Shown here: positions 44,514 through 53,302 of the stretch, one piece after another
How positions within the stretch are numbered: position 1 is the first letter of the stretch
How the letters are laid out: every line of letters starts with the position of its first letter
DNA from: Planctomicrobium piriforme
GTDB taxonomy: Bacteria; Planctomycetota; Planctomycetia; Planctomycetales; Planctomycetaceae
Length of the DNA: 64,000 nucleotides
Direction: 5' to 3'
Assembly (NCBI GenBank): GCA_945860955.1
Contig: CAMATH010000009.1
Coordinates: 1-64,000, forward strand
Notes under the pieces: model-generated
The model's input: only the letters and a program-made list of their open reading frames with translations
Told to the model about the DNA's origin: nothing
Database searches by the model: none
Translations under genes and position numbers: made by a program

Positions 44514-45335
44514 CTAGTCCAATAGATCAACTTCCGACATCAGTTTCTTGGTCTCGCGGTACGCTTCCGCGACCCAGGCTTCAATCTGTTCGGGTTCCGG
44601 CGAGTATTCCAACTCAATCGAAATGCTGCCGTCGATGCCCAGCGCCTTGATCTCGCGCAGGTACGGAACAAATTCGACCACTCCGCGGCCGGGAGGCAGG
44701 TCGCCGTGACGTTTCCCGTCGCAGTCAGAAATGTGGACGTGAATCGCCTTCCCCTGGAGCCGACGCAGTTCTTCCGGGGCGACGCGCGACAGACACAGAT
44801 GCGACACATCGATATTCGCCTGCACCGCCGGGTGTCCAACGTCGTCGATGAATCGCACCATCGTGTCGACGTTGTTCACCAGCGACAGTGCGAACGGTTC
44901 CAATTCCAGAGCGATCTGCACGTTGAGCTTCTCGGCGTGTTCGGCCAGCCGCTGGCAGTTTTGAACGGCGGTGCGCCACTGCTCGGCCGGGGGAATCACC
45001 TCCTGATTCCAGATGTACTCCCCCAACACCAGCAGCACGTTCTTCGCTTCGTATTCGTACGCGAGGTCGAGATACGCTTTCACCCGGTCAATGCTGAAGC
45101 GCTGGACGCTGGGATTGAAGTCGACCAGTCCAACGGCGACGCACGCGATCGACACGATCGGCAAACCAATCCGATCGCACTCCCGCTTGATCAGACGCCG
45201 CTCCCGGATATCGATATCCAGTGGGTCGGCGAAGATGTCGATGGTGTCGAAGCCCAGCTCTTTGGTCTTGGCGATTCCCCAGGCGGTTTCGCGACCCGCC
45301 TGAGCCCAGGCGGAGTTGATGAGTCCGAGTTTCAT
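44514..45335 (-). CDS. Sugar phosphate isomerase/epimerase, second TIM barrel
   Basis: The product is 273 residues. The barrel is read from MKLGLINSAWAQAG, KELGFDTIDIFADPLD, then VQIALELEPFALSLVNNVD with a metal-ligand glutamate, VQANIDVSHLCLS with aspartate and histidine, KAIHVHISDCDG and GSISIELEYSPE with the last glutamate. This is the IolE/IolI-like branch of the AP_endonuc_2 fold. ATG at 45335 was chosen over an upstream in-frame ATG because the first barrel strand starts there. It converges on the Gfo/Idh gene, and may act on the same sugar or polyol pathway. Confidence 0.9.
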   Translation of the reverse strand: MKLGLINSAWAQAGRETAWGIAKTKELGFDTIDIFADPLDIDIRERRLIKRECDRIGLPIVSIACVAVGLVDFNPSVQRFSIDRVKAYLDLAYEYEAKNVLLVLGEYIWNQEVIPPAEQWRTAVQNCQRLAEHAEKLNVQIALELEPFALSLVNNVDTMVRFIDDVGHPAVQANIDVSHLCLSRVAPEELRRLQGKAIHVHISDCDGKRHGDLPPGRGVVEFVPYLREIKALGIDGSISIELEYSPEPEQIEAWVAEAYRETKKLMSEVDLLD

Positions 45336-45512
45336 GGTGTTCCCGTTTGCGGTCGAGCCCGGCTTCGGTGAAGTCGTCACCTTGGCAACCGGGCGGAGTC
45401 AGGAGTGTCAGGTTATCGATTCAAACCCAAGGCGCGAAGCCGAACGTGATTCGCGATTGAACCAATTACAGGGCCACCCATCAGCCAACCGACTGGCCGC
45501 GATCGGTCCAGA

Positions 45513-45854
45513 ATACCGGCGGTTGAAACAAGTCTAAAGGCCGGCGGACTCAAGTATTCCACAGTCAATTCCCGGCGGTTGAACGGCATGAGCGAATCGC
45601 AGCTCAGCGCCTATCGTCTGATCATTGTTTCTGGCGGAATCTACATCACCATGGGCGAGAGTCTGACTCCGGGCGCGACCGCGAACATTCACAATGCCGT
45701 GCAGGGTGGCTTGAACGACCTGGGAATTTGTGCGGGAGGACTTCTGGCCGGAAATGCTTCGTGCAACAGTCTGAATCTCACGTCGGGAGTGCGGTTCGAC
45801 TTTTACGTGGAAGTGAATCCAACCCACAACCCACGTTTTTTCGCACGAAAGTGA
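45513..45854 (+). pseudogene. Remnant of a BPL_N-type glutamine-amidotransferase-like gene
   Basis: One frame reads VETSLKAGGLKYSTVNSRRL, then LSAYRLIIVSGGIYITMGES and LNDLGICAGGLLAGNASCNSL, which fits the BPL_N (biotin-protein-ligase N-terminal) family including its GICAG elbow with the cysteine. The homology begins abruptly without a start codon or signal peptide and stops after VRFDFYVEVN, replaced by an unrelated tail before the stop at 45854. About half of a normal protein is left. A TTG at 45579 exists but has no good ribosome-binding site. I take it to be a decayed fragment. Confidence 0.55.
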
Positions 45855-45927
45855 CATCGAAATACCGCTTACTGCGTGCGCGGCTCGCTTGAGCGTCCGC
45901 GACACCCGGTGTAAGCCAATTTGGAAC

Positions 45928-46602
45928 CTACTCCACAAACTCGTAAGTACTCTCAAACAATGGCTGCTGCACCAGCCAGACATGGTCGGGATCGTCGGTG
46001 TACGGATCGTCGACGTCCGGTTTCACGACGTATCCCCCCGAAGGGGAAAACAGCGAGAGCGACGGGTCGTAGCTGGGGTGAATGTTGAAGCCCTTCCGCG
46101 TCGGCACCAGGATTTGAGCCCCCCAGTTCATCACGTCCGGTTTGGGATGGAAGACCTGGTACTCCCGAGAGGCGTCGTCAAAGGAAAACTGCTTCGATTC
46201 GACTTTTCCGGGTGTGTACTTCGCGTCGATCTTTGCACGATCCTGGAACCACGGCTCATCGGCCACCCCCACGCTCAACCAATATCCTTCTCGGGCGGAC
46301 TCGATTGCGCGGTCGGCGGTCTGAAATTCCTTCCCCACCTCGTCGGCCGAGACGGCTCGCGCCCAGATCGGCTTGGTCTTGCGCACACGACGCCATGCGC
46401 GGTGCTGCTGGATCCAGGCCAGAGTCTCTTGATGTGACATTTCGCCGTCAGGGTTGTCGTCGGCGGCTGGTTCAACGGCAGTCGAGGATGGCAAGCCTTC
46501 ACCGGGACGTGATGATGGACGATCGCAGGCTCCGCCTCCCATCGCCGCCAGCATCACGGTCAGACAGGACAATCGGTGCGAAATCTGCAGTACGGATTTC
46601 AT
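45928..46602 (-). CDS. Lipoprotein of unknown function
   Basis: The product is 224 residues. The leader MKSVLQISHRLSCLTVMLAA ends in a glycine-rich lipobox with the likely lipidated cysteine at residue 26 (GGGAC). A short acidic, proline-rich linker follows, then a compact domain with ETLAWIQQHRAWRRVRKTKP, KQFSFDDASREYQVFHPKPD and a C-terminal DDPDHVWLVQQPLFE. I recognise no family. It lies 61 bases downstream of the beta-helix gene on the same strand. GAGG is present upstream of the ATG but 11 bases away. Confidence 0.75.
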   Translation of the reverse strand: MKSVLQISHRLSCLTVMLAAMGGGACDRPSSRPGEGLPSSTAVEPAADDNPDGEMSHQETLAWIQQHRAWRRVRKTKPIWARAVSADEVGKEFQTADRAIESAREGYWLSVGVADEPWFQDRAKIDAKYTPGKVESKQFSFDDASREYQVFHPKPDVMNWGAQILVPTRKGFNIHPSYDPSLSLFSPSGGYVVKPDVDDPYTDDPDHVWLVQQPLFESTYEFVE

Positions 46603-46663
46603 GGAGTTGGGCGCCTCGAAGCCGCGGTATTCAAGACCTCGCGCTCACGCTGGCGGTGAACGC

Positions 46664-47596
46664 TTACCGCCGCGGTTCAAACGTCTGTGCGCCGTCGATC
46701 AAGAGTTTGCCACCGGCGAACCGAATCGGCAACCCCGCTTTCCCGGGGAGTAGTTTGGTTTCGCTCAACTGCGCCTGCCCCATCTCACCGAGCCAGAGCT
46801 GCGCGACGCGATTCCCGGCCAGTTCACTCCCCACAACCTCGACCTGACTGGCACCACACACCGCCAGTCCCGACCGGCCGTTTTCGACCAGCAGGACGTT
46901 TTCCAGGACAACACCCCGGGCGCGATCATGCACGTTGACACCATCGAGTCGGAAGTGACGCACGGTCAGGTTGCGAATCACGACGTTGTTCACGTCGAAA
47001 ATGGAGATTCCGACATCCTTCGCAGCCAGTCCCAAAGGGAGTTGATCGGGGGCCGACCAACCTTGATCTCCCGCCTGGAAATAGATCACCCCTTTCCAGG
47101 CGGCCCAATGGCCCGGTGCGATTTTTGGCAACTCTGATGTGTTTGGCGGGACCGTCACCTCGGGGGCCGCCCTGTCGAAATTGACCAATTGGTAATGGGC
47201 CTTGCGCATCGGACGGATTTTCCACAGCCCCGCCCCGAGGCTTTCCCAGGCGTTTGAGGGGATCCGGAAGACTCCGCTAACCACCGCGCCATGACCGTCG
47301 ATCGTCAGTCCACCCTGGCCGCCGTTGGCGAATTTTCTCCCGGAAATGTCGATCGATTCGAAATACGGGATGCCATGGTCGGCCAAATGGATGACTCCAT
47401 GGCCACCAGCCCTCCTCAGGGCGGCCTGAATCGATCGAACCGGACCGTTCGTGCCTCCTTGCGGTTCGCTGCTGCCGCCGCTGAACGTGTCTTCCCCCAG
47501 CAGATTGTCGACGAACACGTCGGCGGCGTTCGCGCAAGTGCCCAGGAACAGGCACCCCAACAAAATCAGCGGTAACGAAAAACGGCGGGCAGGCAT
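46664..47596 (-). CDS. Secreted right-handed parallel beta-helix protein
   Basis: The product is 310 residues with a signal peptide (MPARRFSLPLILLGCLFLGT). The mature start ADVFVDNLLGEDTFSGG and VRSIQAALRRAGGHGVIHL is the entry sequence of pectate-lyase-like beta-helix proteins. Beta-helix rungs follow, such as VNNVVIRNLTVRHFRLDGVNV and RGVVLENVLLVENGRSGLAV. No lyase catalytic residues can be pinned down, and the helix is shorter than in polysaccharide lyases. A carbohydrate-binding or -cleaving surface role is possible. It is between the 77-residue protein gene and the lipoprotein gene on the same strand. Confidence 0.85.
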   Translation of the reverse strand: MPARRFSLPLILLGCLFLGTCANAADVFVDNLLGEDTFSGGSSEPQGGTNGPVRSIQAALRRAGGHGVIHLADHGIPYFESIDISGRKFANGGQGGLTIDGHGAVVSGVFRIPSNAWESLGAGLWKIRPMRKAHYQLVNFDRAAPEVTVPPNTSELPKIAPGHWAAWKGVIYFQAGDQGWSAPDQLPLGLAAKDVGISIFDVNNVVIRNLTVRHFRLDGVNVHDRARGVVLENVLLVENGRSGLAVCGASQVEVVGSELAGNRVAQLWLGEMGQAQLSETKLLPGKAGLPIRFAGGKLLIDGAQTFEPRR

Positions 47597-47688
47597 CGCG
47601 ATCGACTCCAGGGAGAACCAGGGTTCAAACTCATGTTGAACACTCTCCCCACCCACTGTCGATCGCAAACCGCGACTTTTCTTCGCGA

Positions 47689-47922
47689 CTACTCCGTGGG
47701 AAGTTCCTTCGAACCGACAATCGTCAAATTCATTCCGATCTGCACGCTCACCGATTTGTCTCCCACCTTGATCGACTGCTTACCGTTCAGGTACCAGCCG
47801 AGCGAACCGGTCGAAAACGACTTCGGGTCGGCCACCATGGGAATTCCGTTGATCGTGATTTCGACAGGCTGCGCGTTGGCTTCAAAGTCGGCGCGGGTGA
47901 TGGGGCAGTTGGTCTTGGCCAT
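47689..47922 (-). CDS. Small protein of unknown function
   Basis: The product is 77 residues: MAKTNCPITRADFEANAQPV followed by beta-rich EITINGIPMVADPKSFSTGS, LGWYLNGKQSIKVGDKSVSV and a closing VQIGMNLTIVGSKE. It has no signal peptide and one cysteine. AGGAAGA precedes the ATG at a good distance, and composition is like that of real planctomycete genes. The sequence reads as a compact beta-barrel-like domain, but I know no family for it. It is the first of three minus-strand genes with the beta-helix and lipoprotein genes, and is divergent from the alcohol dehydrogenase gene. Confidence 0.75.
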   Translation of the reverse strand: MAKTNCPITRADFEANAQPVEITINGIPMVADPKSFSTGSLGWYLNGKQSIKVGDKSVSVQIGMNLTIVGSKELPTE

Positions 47923-48119
47923 GGTCTTCTTCCTGAATGACGGGTTGGGCAGTGGGCCGTGGCGGCATCTCCACCGAACGGCAAGCCCCGCAGTCTAATC
48001 CGCCCGGCGTGCGATTGGTAGCCGTTCATTCCCGGGGGTGATAAACTCCGCCGCCGATTCCACACAGCGCAACCCTCGCGACAGCCCCAACGCCGACCTC
48101 GAATCCAGGAGTTCCTTTT

Positions 48120-49124
48120 GTGCTTGCCGGACATTTTCCCGCCCCCCATCGAGTGGAACTGATCGACGCCCCCGAACCGGTCCTCGACAAGGCTCCCCCC
48201 GCCGGTCAACCGGGGCAAATTGTGTTTGAACCACAGATCGCCTGCCTGTGCGGTTCTGATCTGCCGTACTTCAATGGTGAATCCCCCGAATTCCCGGCCC
48301 GGACGCTGGGACACTCACTACACGAGATGGTAGGGACGGTCACCGCCACCAACGGAACCCGCTGGAAAGTGGGCGACCAGGTGTTGACGGTTCCGGTCAA
48401 CCAGTGCGGGCTGTTTGAACGCTACGCGATTTCCGAAGACCGCGCGATCGCGCTCGATCCCCGCATCGACAAGCACTACGCGGTCATCGCCCAGCCTCTG
48501 GGAACCGTGATCTACGGGCTGAAAAAGCTCCCCAACGTTCTCGACAAGGACGTGGTGATTGTCGGCCAGGGTCCGATTGGTCAGATGTTCACCCGGCTGT
48601 TGTCGAACATGGGGGCGCGCGAGGTGATTGTCCTCGACAAGCTCGACTCGCGGCTCGCCCTCTCACCCAAAATGGGCGCAACCGCCACGCTGAATGTGGA
48701 TCGGTGCGACCCGGTCGCCGAGGTTCAGAAAATTCTGCGCGGCGAACTGGCCGACATCGTCATCGAAGCGGTGGGACACGCCGACCAGGTGATGAATACC
48801 TGCATAAGTCTCGTGAAACACTCGGGACGCATCCTGTACTTTGGCGTACCGCCCGAAAAGATCGACGGCGTGAAATGGCGGCAGTTCTTCTACAAGAACG
48901 CCGCCATCCACACGACGGTCAATCCCGATTTCAGCCGCGACTTTCCGCTGGCGATGCGGTGGCTGGCTGAGGATCGGATCGACCTCCGCCCGCTCATCAC
49001 CCACACATTCGCTCTTCGCGACATTCAAACCGCGTTTGAGACCTTCCGGGACAGGAAGGAAGGTGCCCAAAAGGTGCTGCTGGAATTCCCGGCGTTTCAA
49101 GGGAAGTCGCGGGTGAAGAAATAG
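48120..49124 (+). CDS. Zinc-dependent medium-chain alcohol dehydrogenase family protein
   Basis: The product is 334 residues. The catalytic zinc site is visible as CLCGSD near residue 42 and GHSLHEMVG near residue 68. The NAD(P)-binding fold has VVIVGQGPIGQMFTRLL near residue 143. The structural-zinc loop with four cysteines is absent, as in the shorter threonine- and sorbitol-dehydrogenase relatives. The substrate is unknown. The GTG start has AGGAG 9 bases upstream. A bidirectional hairpin at 49136-49167 separates it from convergent cysC. Confidence 0.88.
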   Translation: MLAGHFPAPHRVELIDAPEPVLDKAPPAGQPGQIVFEPQIACLCGSDLPYFNGESPEFPARTLGHSLHEMVGTVTATNGTRWKVGDQVLTVPVNQCGLFERYAISEDRAIALDPRIDKHYAVIAQPLGTVIYGLKKLPNVLDKDVVIVGQGPIGQMFTRLLSNMGAREVIVLDKLDSRLALSPKMGATATLNVDRCDPVAEVQKILRGELADIVIEAVGHADQVMNTCISLVKHSGRILYFGVPPEKIDGVKWRQFFYKNAAIHTTVNPDFSRDFPLAMRWLAEDRIDLRPLITHTFALRDIQTAFETFRDRKEGAQKVLLEFPAFQGKSRVKK

Positions 49125-49135
49125 AGGTCGGAATC

Positions 49136-49167
49136 TCGCAGGGCGAAATTCGCTTTTCGCCCTGCGA
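49136..49167. terminator. Bidirectional hairpin between convergent genes
   Basis: TCGCAGGGCGAAA (49136-49148) pairs perfectly with TTTCGCCCTGCGA (49155-49167) over 13 bp with a six-base loop. The T-run is weak on both sides, so termination is likely but not certain. Confidence 0.65.
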
Positions 49168-49176
49168 TCTCTTCCA

Positions 49177-49779
49177 CTAGACCATCTTCTGGGCCTTGAG
49201 GTAGGCGATCACTTCGTCGGCGAGTTCGTCGATCGGCTTGGTTCCGTCGAGGATCAGCTCGGCCTTTTCGGGAGCCTCGTACGGATCGTCGATGCCGGTG
49301 AAACCCTTGATCTGGCCGGCGCGGGCCTTCTTGTAAAGGCCTTTCGGATCCCGCGCTTCGCAAACCGCCAGGGGGGTGTCCATGAAGACTTCCACGAACT
49401 CGCCCGGCTCCAGCAGCGCACGGACCGCGTCGCGGTCTTTGCGGTAGGGGGAGATGAACGCGGTGATCGCCAGCACGCCGGCCCCAGAGAACAGCTTTCC
49501 GACTTCACCGATCCGGCGGATGTTCTCCGCGCGATCTTCCGCCGAGAAGCCCAGGTTCTTGTTCAAACCCATGCGGATGTTGTCACCATCGAGGACGTAG
49601 GTGCGCTTCCCCATGGAGTGCAACTTGTGATCCACAACGTTCGCGACGGTGCTTTTGCCCGAGGCGCTCAATCCTGTGAACCACAACACGGCCCCCTTGT
49701 GACCGCTCAGTTGGCACCGCTCGGCTTTGGAGACGGCGTGATCGTGCCAGGTGACATTGGTTGCCTTCTGTTCAGACAT
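49177..49779 (-). CDS. cysC: Adenylylsulfate kinase
   Basis: The product is 200 residues, the size of free-standing APS kinase, which phosphorylates adenosine 5'-phosphosulfate to PAPS. The P-loop is GLSASGKST at residues 36-44. The APS-binding DGDNIRMGLNKNLGFSAEDR and the lid segment RDPKGLYKKARAG are intact, and FISPYRKDRD carries further substrate contacts. No sulfate adenylyltransferase gene adjoins it in the window. PAPS may serve sulfation rather than assimilation; the many sulfatases of planctomycetes make this plausible but it is inference. It is divergent from priA across about 280 bases in which I see no gene. Confidence 0.95.
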   Translation of the reverse strand: MSEQKATNVTWHDHAVSKAERCQLSGHKGAVLWFTGLSASGKSTVANVVDHKLHSMGKRTYVLDGDNIRMGLNKNLGFSAEDRAENIRRIGEVGKLFSGAGVLAITAFISPYRKDRDAVRALLEPGEFVEVFMDTPLAVCEARDPKGLYKKARAGQIKGFTGIDDPYEAPEKAELILDGTKPIDELADEVIAYLKAQKMV

Positions 49780-50057
49780 GACGAAACTTTTCTCTTCACT
49801 AATGGAACCACTCCACCCCAGGCCGGTTGACGGAACAGACCATATTCAGGGTGGTTCAATGACCGAATCGAGAATGGAACATCCCGACGACACGCCGGGC
49901 GGTGTTGACCGACGCCAGCGACAAACTGGAATCTAGAGAATTGCTGACAACGTGGGAAGACTGGATGGAATTTCGGTAACCCCTTTTGTTCGCCACCTTC
50001 CCTCCAAATTCCCCAGGGGTCGCGTACAATCGTCGAATTCCACTCCGTCTTTCCCGC

Positions 50058-52343
50058 GTGGCGCTTGGCGTGAAACAGCAGCGACTCTTCGAACCCGATC
50101 CGCCACCGTGGGAACTCGTCGACCGCGATGACCTCGCCTGCGCACAGTTTGTCTTCAACCGCCCGCTGGAAACGCCGTTTGACTATCTCGTCCCCGATGA
50201 ATTCCGCGGACGGTTGAAACCTGGCATGCGCGTTGCGGTCCCGTTCGGACGCGGTGACCGTTCAATCACGGGGTTTTGTGTCGGATTGGCGCGTCCGACA
50301 GCGCACGCTTCGCTGAAGAGTATCACCGGGCTGATTGATCAGGCCCCCATTCTCACTCCGGCGATGTTGGAACTCACCCGGTGGATCGCGGACCGGTATC
50401 TGTGCGGTTGGGGTCAGGTATTGGAAGCGGTGGTCCCCGCGGGAGTGAAGAATCAGGCGGGAACCCGACAACAGTTGCTGGTGCGCATCAACGACGAGGC
50501 GTGGCCCGGTTCCCCCCCCGTGGAACTGCCTGAAAAGCAGGCCGCCGCCATGGCCGCTCTCCAGACCGCCGGGAGACCGATGGGGCTGGAACAGCTCGCC
50601 CGACTGGCCCACTGTGGCACCGGACCCATCAACGCGCTCCGCCAGCGAAACCTGCTGATTTCGTTCACGGAACGAACTGATGCGGGCGATCCAGAACATG
50701 TCGACATCGAGCGAACGAATGACCTGGAACTGAGTGTTGATCAGCAGCATGTGCTGAATGAGATTCTGAGCGCGCTGCGGGGACGACGGTTTGAGCCGTT
50801 TCTCTTGCACGGCGTGACCGGTTCGGGAAAGACCGAAGTGTACATTCGGGCGATCCGAGAGGTGGTGGGTTACGGTCGGCAAGCGATTGTGCTGGTCCCG
50901 GAGATCAGCCTCACGCCGCAGACGATCCGCCGGTTTCGCAGCCGGTTTGATTCGGTCGCCGTTTTGCACAGCCATCAGACCGATTCGGAACGGCACCGGC
51001 ATTGGCAGCAGATCGCGACGGGCAAGGTCCAGGTGGTGGTCGGGGCGCGGAGCGCGGTCTTTGCCCCCACCCCGCAGTTGGGGTTGATCGTCATTGATGA
51101 GGAACACGAGAACTCGTTCAAACAGGATACGATTCCCCGGTACCACGCGCGGGAAGTGGCGCTGGAGCGGGCGCGTCGCGAGGGAGTCCCTTTGATCCTC
51201 GGTTCCGCAACTCCCACTTTGGAAGCGTGGCAGCGGGCACAGGCGGGGGAACTGAAGCTATTGCAACTCAATCGACGGGTCGCTGGCCTCCCGATGCCTC
51301 CCGTGGTGCTGGTCGACACCCGGGAAGATCCGACACTAAAAACCGGCGGCGCGATTGGGCGCGCCCTGCGAACCGCGATGCAACAGGCACTGGCTGCGAA
51401 GGGGCAGGTGATTCTGTTTCTCAATCTGCGCGGTTACAGCCCGGTGTTGTGGTGCCAGGCGTGCGGCGGCGCGGTCAAGTGCCCAAACTGTGACGTCTCG
51501 TTGACATGGCACAAGGAACACAATCTCGCGCGGTGTCATTCGTGCGATTACAGTTGCGTCCCCCCCAAGTTTTGTCCGACCTGTCAGAAACCGGGGGTCC
51601 GCTATCTGGGAACCGGGACACAGAAGCTGGAAGTCGAAGTCCGCGCGAAGTTCCCGGGAGTCTCCTGCGTGCGGATGGACAGCGACTCCATGCGCCGGCC
51701 CGGCAGTCACGATGTGGCACTCGAAGGATTTCGCAAAGGGGAGACGCGGATCCTGCTGGGAACCCAGATGATCTCCAAGGGACTCGACTTTCCCAACGTG
51801 ACGCTGGTCGGTGTGGTCGACGCCGACACGGTACTGCATCAACCTGATTTGCGCGCGGGAGAGCGAACGTTTCAATTGATCGCTCAGGTCGCGGGAAGAA
51901 CAGGACGCAGTGACCGGGGAGGGCGGGTTCTGGTGCAGACCGCCTGCCCTCAGGAAGTCCCGATTCAATTCGCCGCCCGACACGACTTCATTGGTTTCGT
52001 GCAACGTGAACTCGCCCAGCGCCGGCAGATGGGGTATCCCCCTTACGAAAGTCTGGTGCGGATCATTCTGCGTGGTCCCAGTGAAGCCGAGGTGGCGGCG
52101 ACGGCGCAGGATCTGGGGCAATTGTTGCGGACACAGATCGACTCGAACCAACTCCCGGCACGGGTTTTGGGGCCGGCTCCCTGCCCCGTCTCGCGACTGA
52201 AAAACCTGTTTCGGTACCACATGCAACTGGCCGCCCCGCAATTGGCGACATTGCAGATCCTGTGGCGACAGCACGGTGCGAAGTACAAGTTGCCCGCCAA
52301 TGTTGAACTGGCGGTGGATGTCGACCCGATCAATCTGCGGTAG
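50058..52343 (+). CDS. priA: Primosomal protein N' (replication restart helicase)
   Basis: From GTG at 50058 the product is 761 residues. PriA is the 3'-5' superfamily-2 helicase that reloads the replisome at stalled forks. The DNA-binding N-terminus is seen in TPFDYLVPDEFRGRLKPGMR; the Walker A motif is GVTGSGKTEV near residue 256, and IDEEHENSFKQ is the DEAH-like motif. The zinc-binding insert carries the paired cysteines CQACGGAVKCPNC and CHSCDY, then FCPTC. The GTG at 50070 is an equally possible start; neither has a good ribosome-binding site. Confidence 0.94.
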   Translation: MALGVKQQRLFEPDPPPWELVDRDDLACAQFVFNRPLETPFDYLVPDEFRGRLKPGMRVAVPFGRGDRSITGFCVGLARPTAHASLKSITGLIDQAPILTPAMLELTRWIADRYLCGWGQVLEAVVPAGVKNQAGTRQQLLVRINDEAWPGSPPVELPEKQAAAMAALQTAGRPMGLEQLARLAHCGTGPINALRQRNLLISFTERTDAGDPEHVDIERTNDLELSVDQQHVLNEILSALRGRRFEPFLLHGVTGSGKTEVYIRAIREVVGYGRQAIVLVPEISLTPQTIRRFRSRFDSVAVLHSHQTDSERHRHWQQIATGKVQVVVGARSAVFAPTPQLGLIVIDEEHENSFKQDTIPRYHAREVALERARREGVPLILGSATPTLEAWQRAQAGELKLLQLNRRVAGLPMPPVVLVDTREDPTLKTGGAIGRALRTAMQQALAAKGQVILFLNLRGYSPVLWCQACGGAVKCPNCDVSLTWHKEHNLARCHSCDYSCVPPKFCPTCQKPGVRYLGTGTQKLEVEVRAKFPGVSCVRMDSDSMRRPGSHDVALEGFRKGETRILLGTQMISKGLDFPNVTLVGVVDADTVLHQPDLRAGERTFQLIAQVAGRTGRSDRGGRVLVQTACPQEVPIQFAARHDFIGFVQRELAQRRQMGYPPYESLVRIILRGPSEAEVAATAQDLGQLLRTQIDSNQLPARVLGPAPCPVSRLKNLFRYHMQLAAPQLATLQILWRQHGAKYKLPANVELAVDVDPINLR

Positions 52344-52451
52344 TTTGTGCAGCGAACCGGGCAATTCTTGACGCGCCACGCAGATCTAGCGGGGTTATTT
52401 CGGTGAGCCGTATCGTATTTGCGTTCGTTGCGGTGACCGGACAGGGCCAGG

Positions 52452-53225
52452 TCAATCGCCAGGAATCAACTTCAGCAGCCTTCGGCAAATATCCGCGTGG
52501 ATCCGCTCGTCCCATTCCGCGGCGACATGTGCGGGAAAGTCGAACGGAGCGTTGTACTTCGGTCCCTCTTCGCGAAGGTACCCGCTGCCAGGATCTCCGA
52601 GGTCGATATTCTCGTGCGATTCCTGGATTTTGAGTGGCCCCCAAACGAACCGGTTGCGGGTGAAATAGTTCGCGCTGGAGTTGACGGTGATCGGTCGTCC
52701 TTTTGGCGGGACCAGTGTTCGGCCGGCGGACGAAGGGTCGAGAAAGATCACGAGATCGATGGCCAGCGGTGTTTCACTTTTCGCCAGATCGCGGGCGACT
52801 TCGTGGGCGGTGTGTCCCCCCCAGCTATTTCCCACGATCGCCACACGGTCACGCGGATGCAGCCGGCAATGTTCGCGCATTCGCTCGACGATTCCTGCCG
52901 ATCGAGGCGGCTGCGGATTATTGAGATCGCCCGGTTGCGTCCCGTTCCAGTTGAAGTATTCGGGGAACACTCGGTCGACCTGCAAGTCGCCCCGCAGGCG
53001 ATACAGTCCGCTGTTGCCGGCGTCGCGTGGTGCCGCTCCCGCGACCTGCTCGGGTGACGGGTCGCTGTCCATCCCACCGATCAACACACAGTAAAGATGA
53101 GGCGGCCGGCGTTGCGACTTGACCGGTGCTGATTTTTGCTCCGCATCCGATTCTGCCGCTTTGGCAATCGCCGCGATGCCAAGTGACGCGAGGATCAGAG
53201 TGAATCCGAGGATGGCAGTTCGCAT
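52452..53225 (-). CDS. Secreted alpha/beta hydrolase
   Basis: The product is 257 residues with a signal peptide (MRTAILGFTLILASLGIAAI). The nucleophile elbow is GNSWGG with Ser134. IFLDPSS near residue 160 supplies a plausible aspartate, and a late histidine occurs in HVAAEWDERIH. The opening HLYCVLIGGMDSDPS replaces the usual oxyanion HG motif. It could be a lipase or other esterase; no close family is recognised. It converges on priA and precedes no obvious partner. Confidence 0.8.
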   Translation of the reverse strand: MRTAILGFTLILASLGIAAIAKAAESDAEQKSAPVKSQRRPPHLYCVLIGGMDSDPSPEQVAGAAPRDAGNSGLYRLRGDLQVDRVFPEYFNWNGTQPGDLNNPQPPRSAGIVERMREHCRLHPRDRVAIVGNSWGGHTAHEVARDLAKSETPLAIDLVIFLDPSSAGRTLVPPKGRPITVNSSANYFTRNRFVWGPLKIQESHENIDLGDPGSGYLREEGPKYNAPFDFPAHVAAEWDERIHADICRRLLKLIPGD

Positions 53226-53302
53226 GTCGGCACGGACTGGTTTTGTGAAGGGGGCGGGACTCGAAAGAATCGGTCGGTCCAGAACCGCGGATCAGGGAGA
53301 TT

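Noticed and set aside
45534-45983. Minus-strand frame of 149 codons opposite the BPL_N remnant
   Set aside because: The plus strand carries clear family motifs here, so this frame is a shadow.
49859-49936. 25-codon plus-strand frame between cysC and priA
   Set aside because: It is short and polar, with only a loose AGGGTGG upstream, and nothing else supports it.
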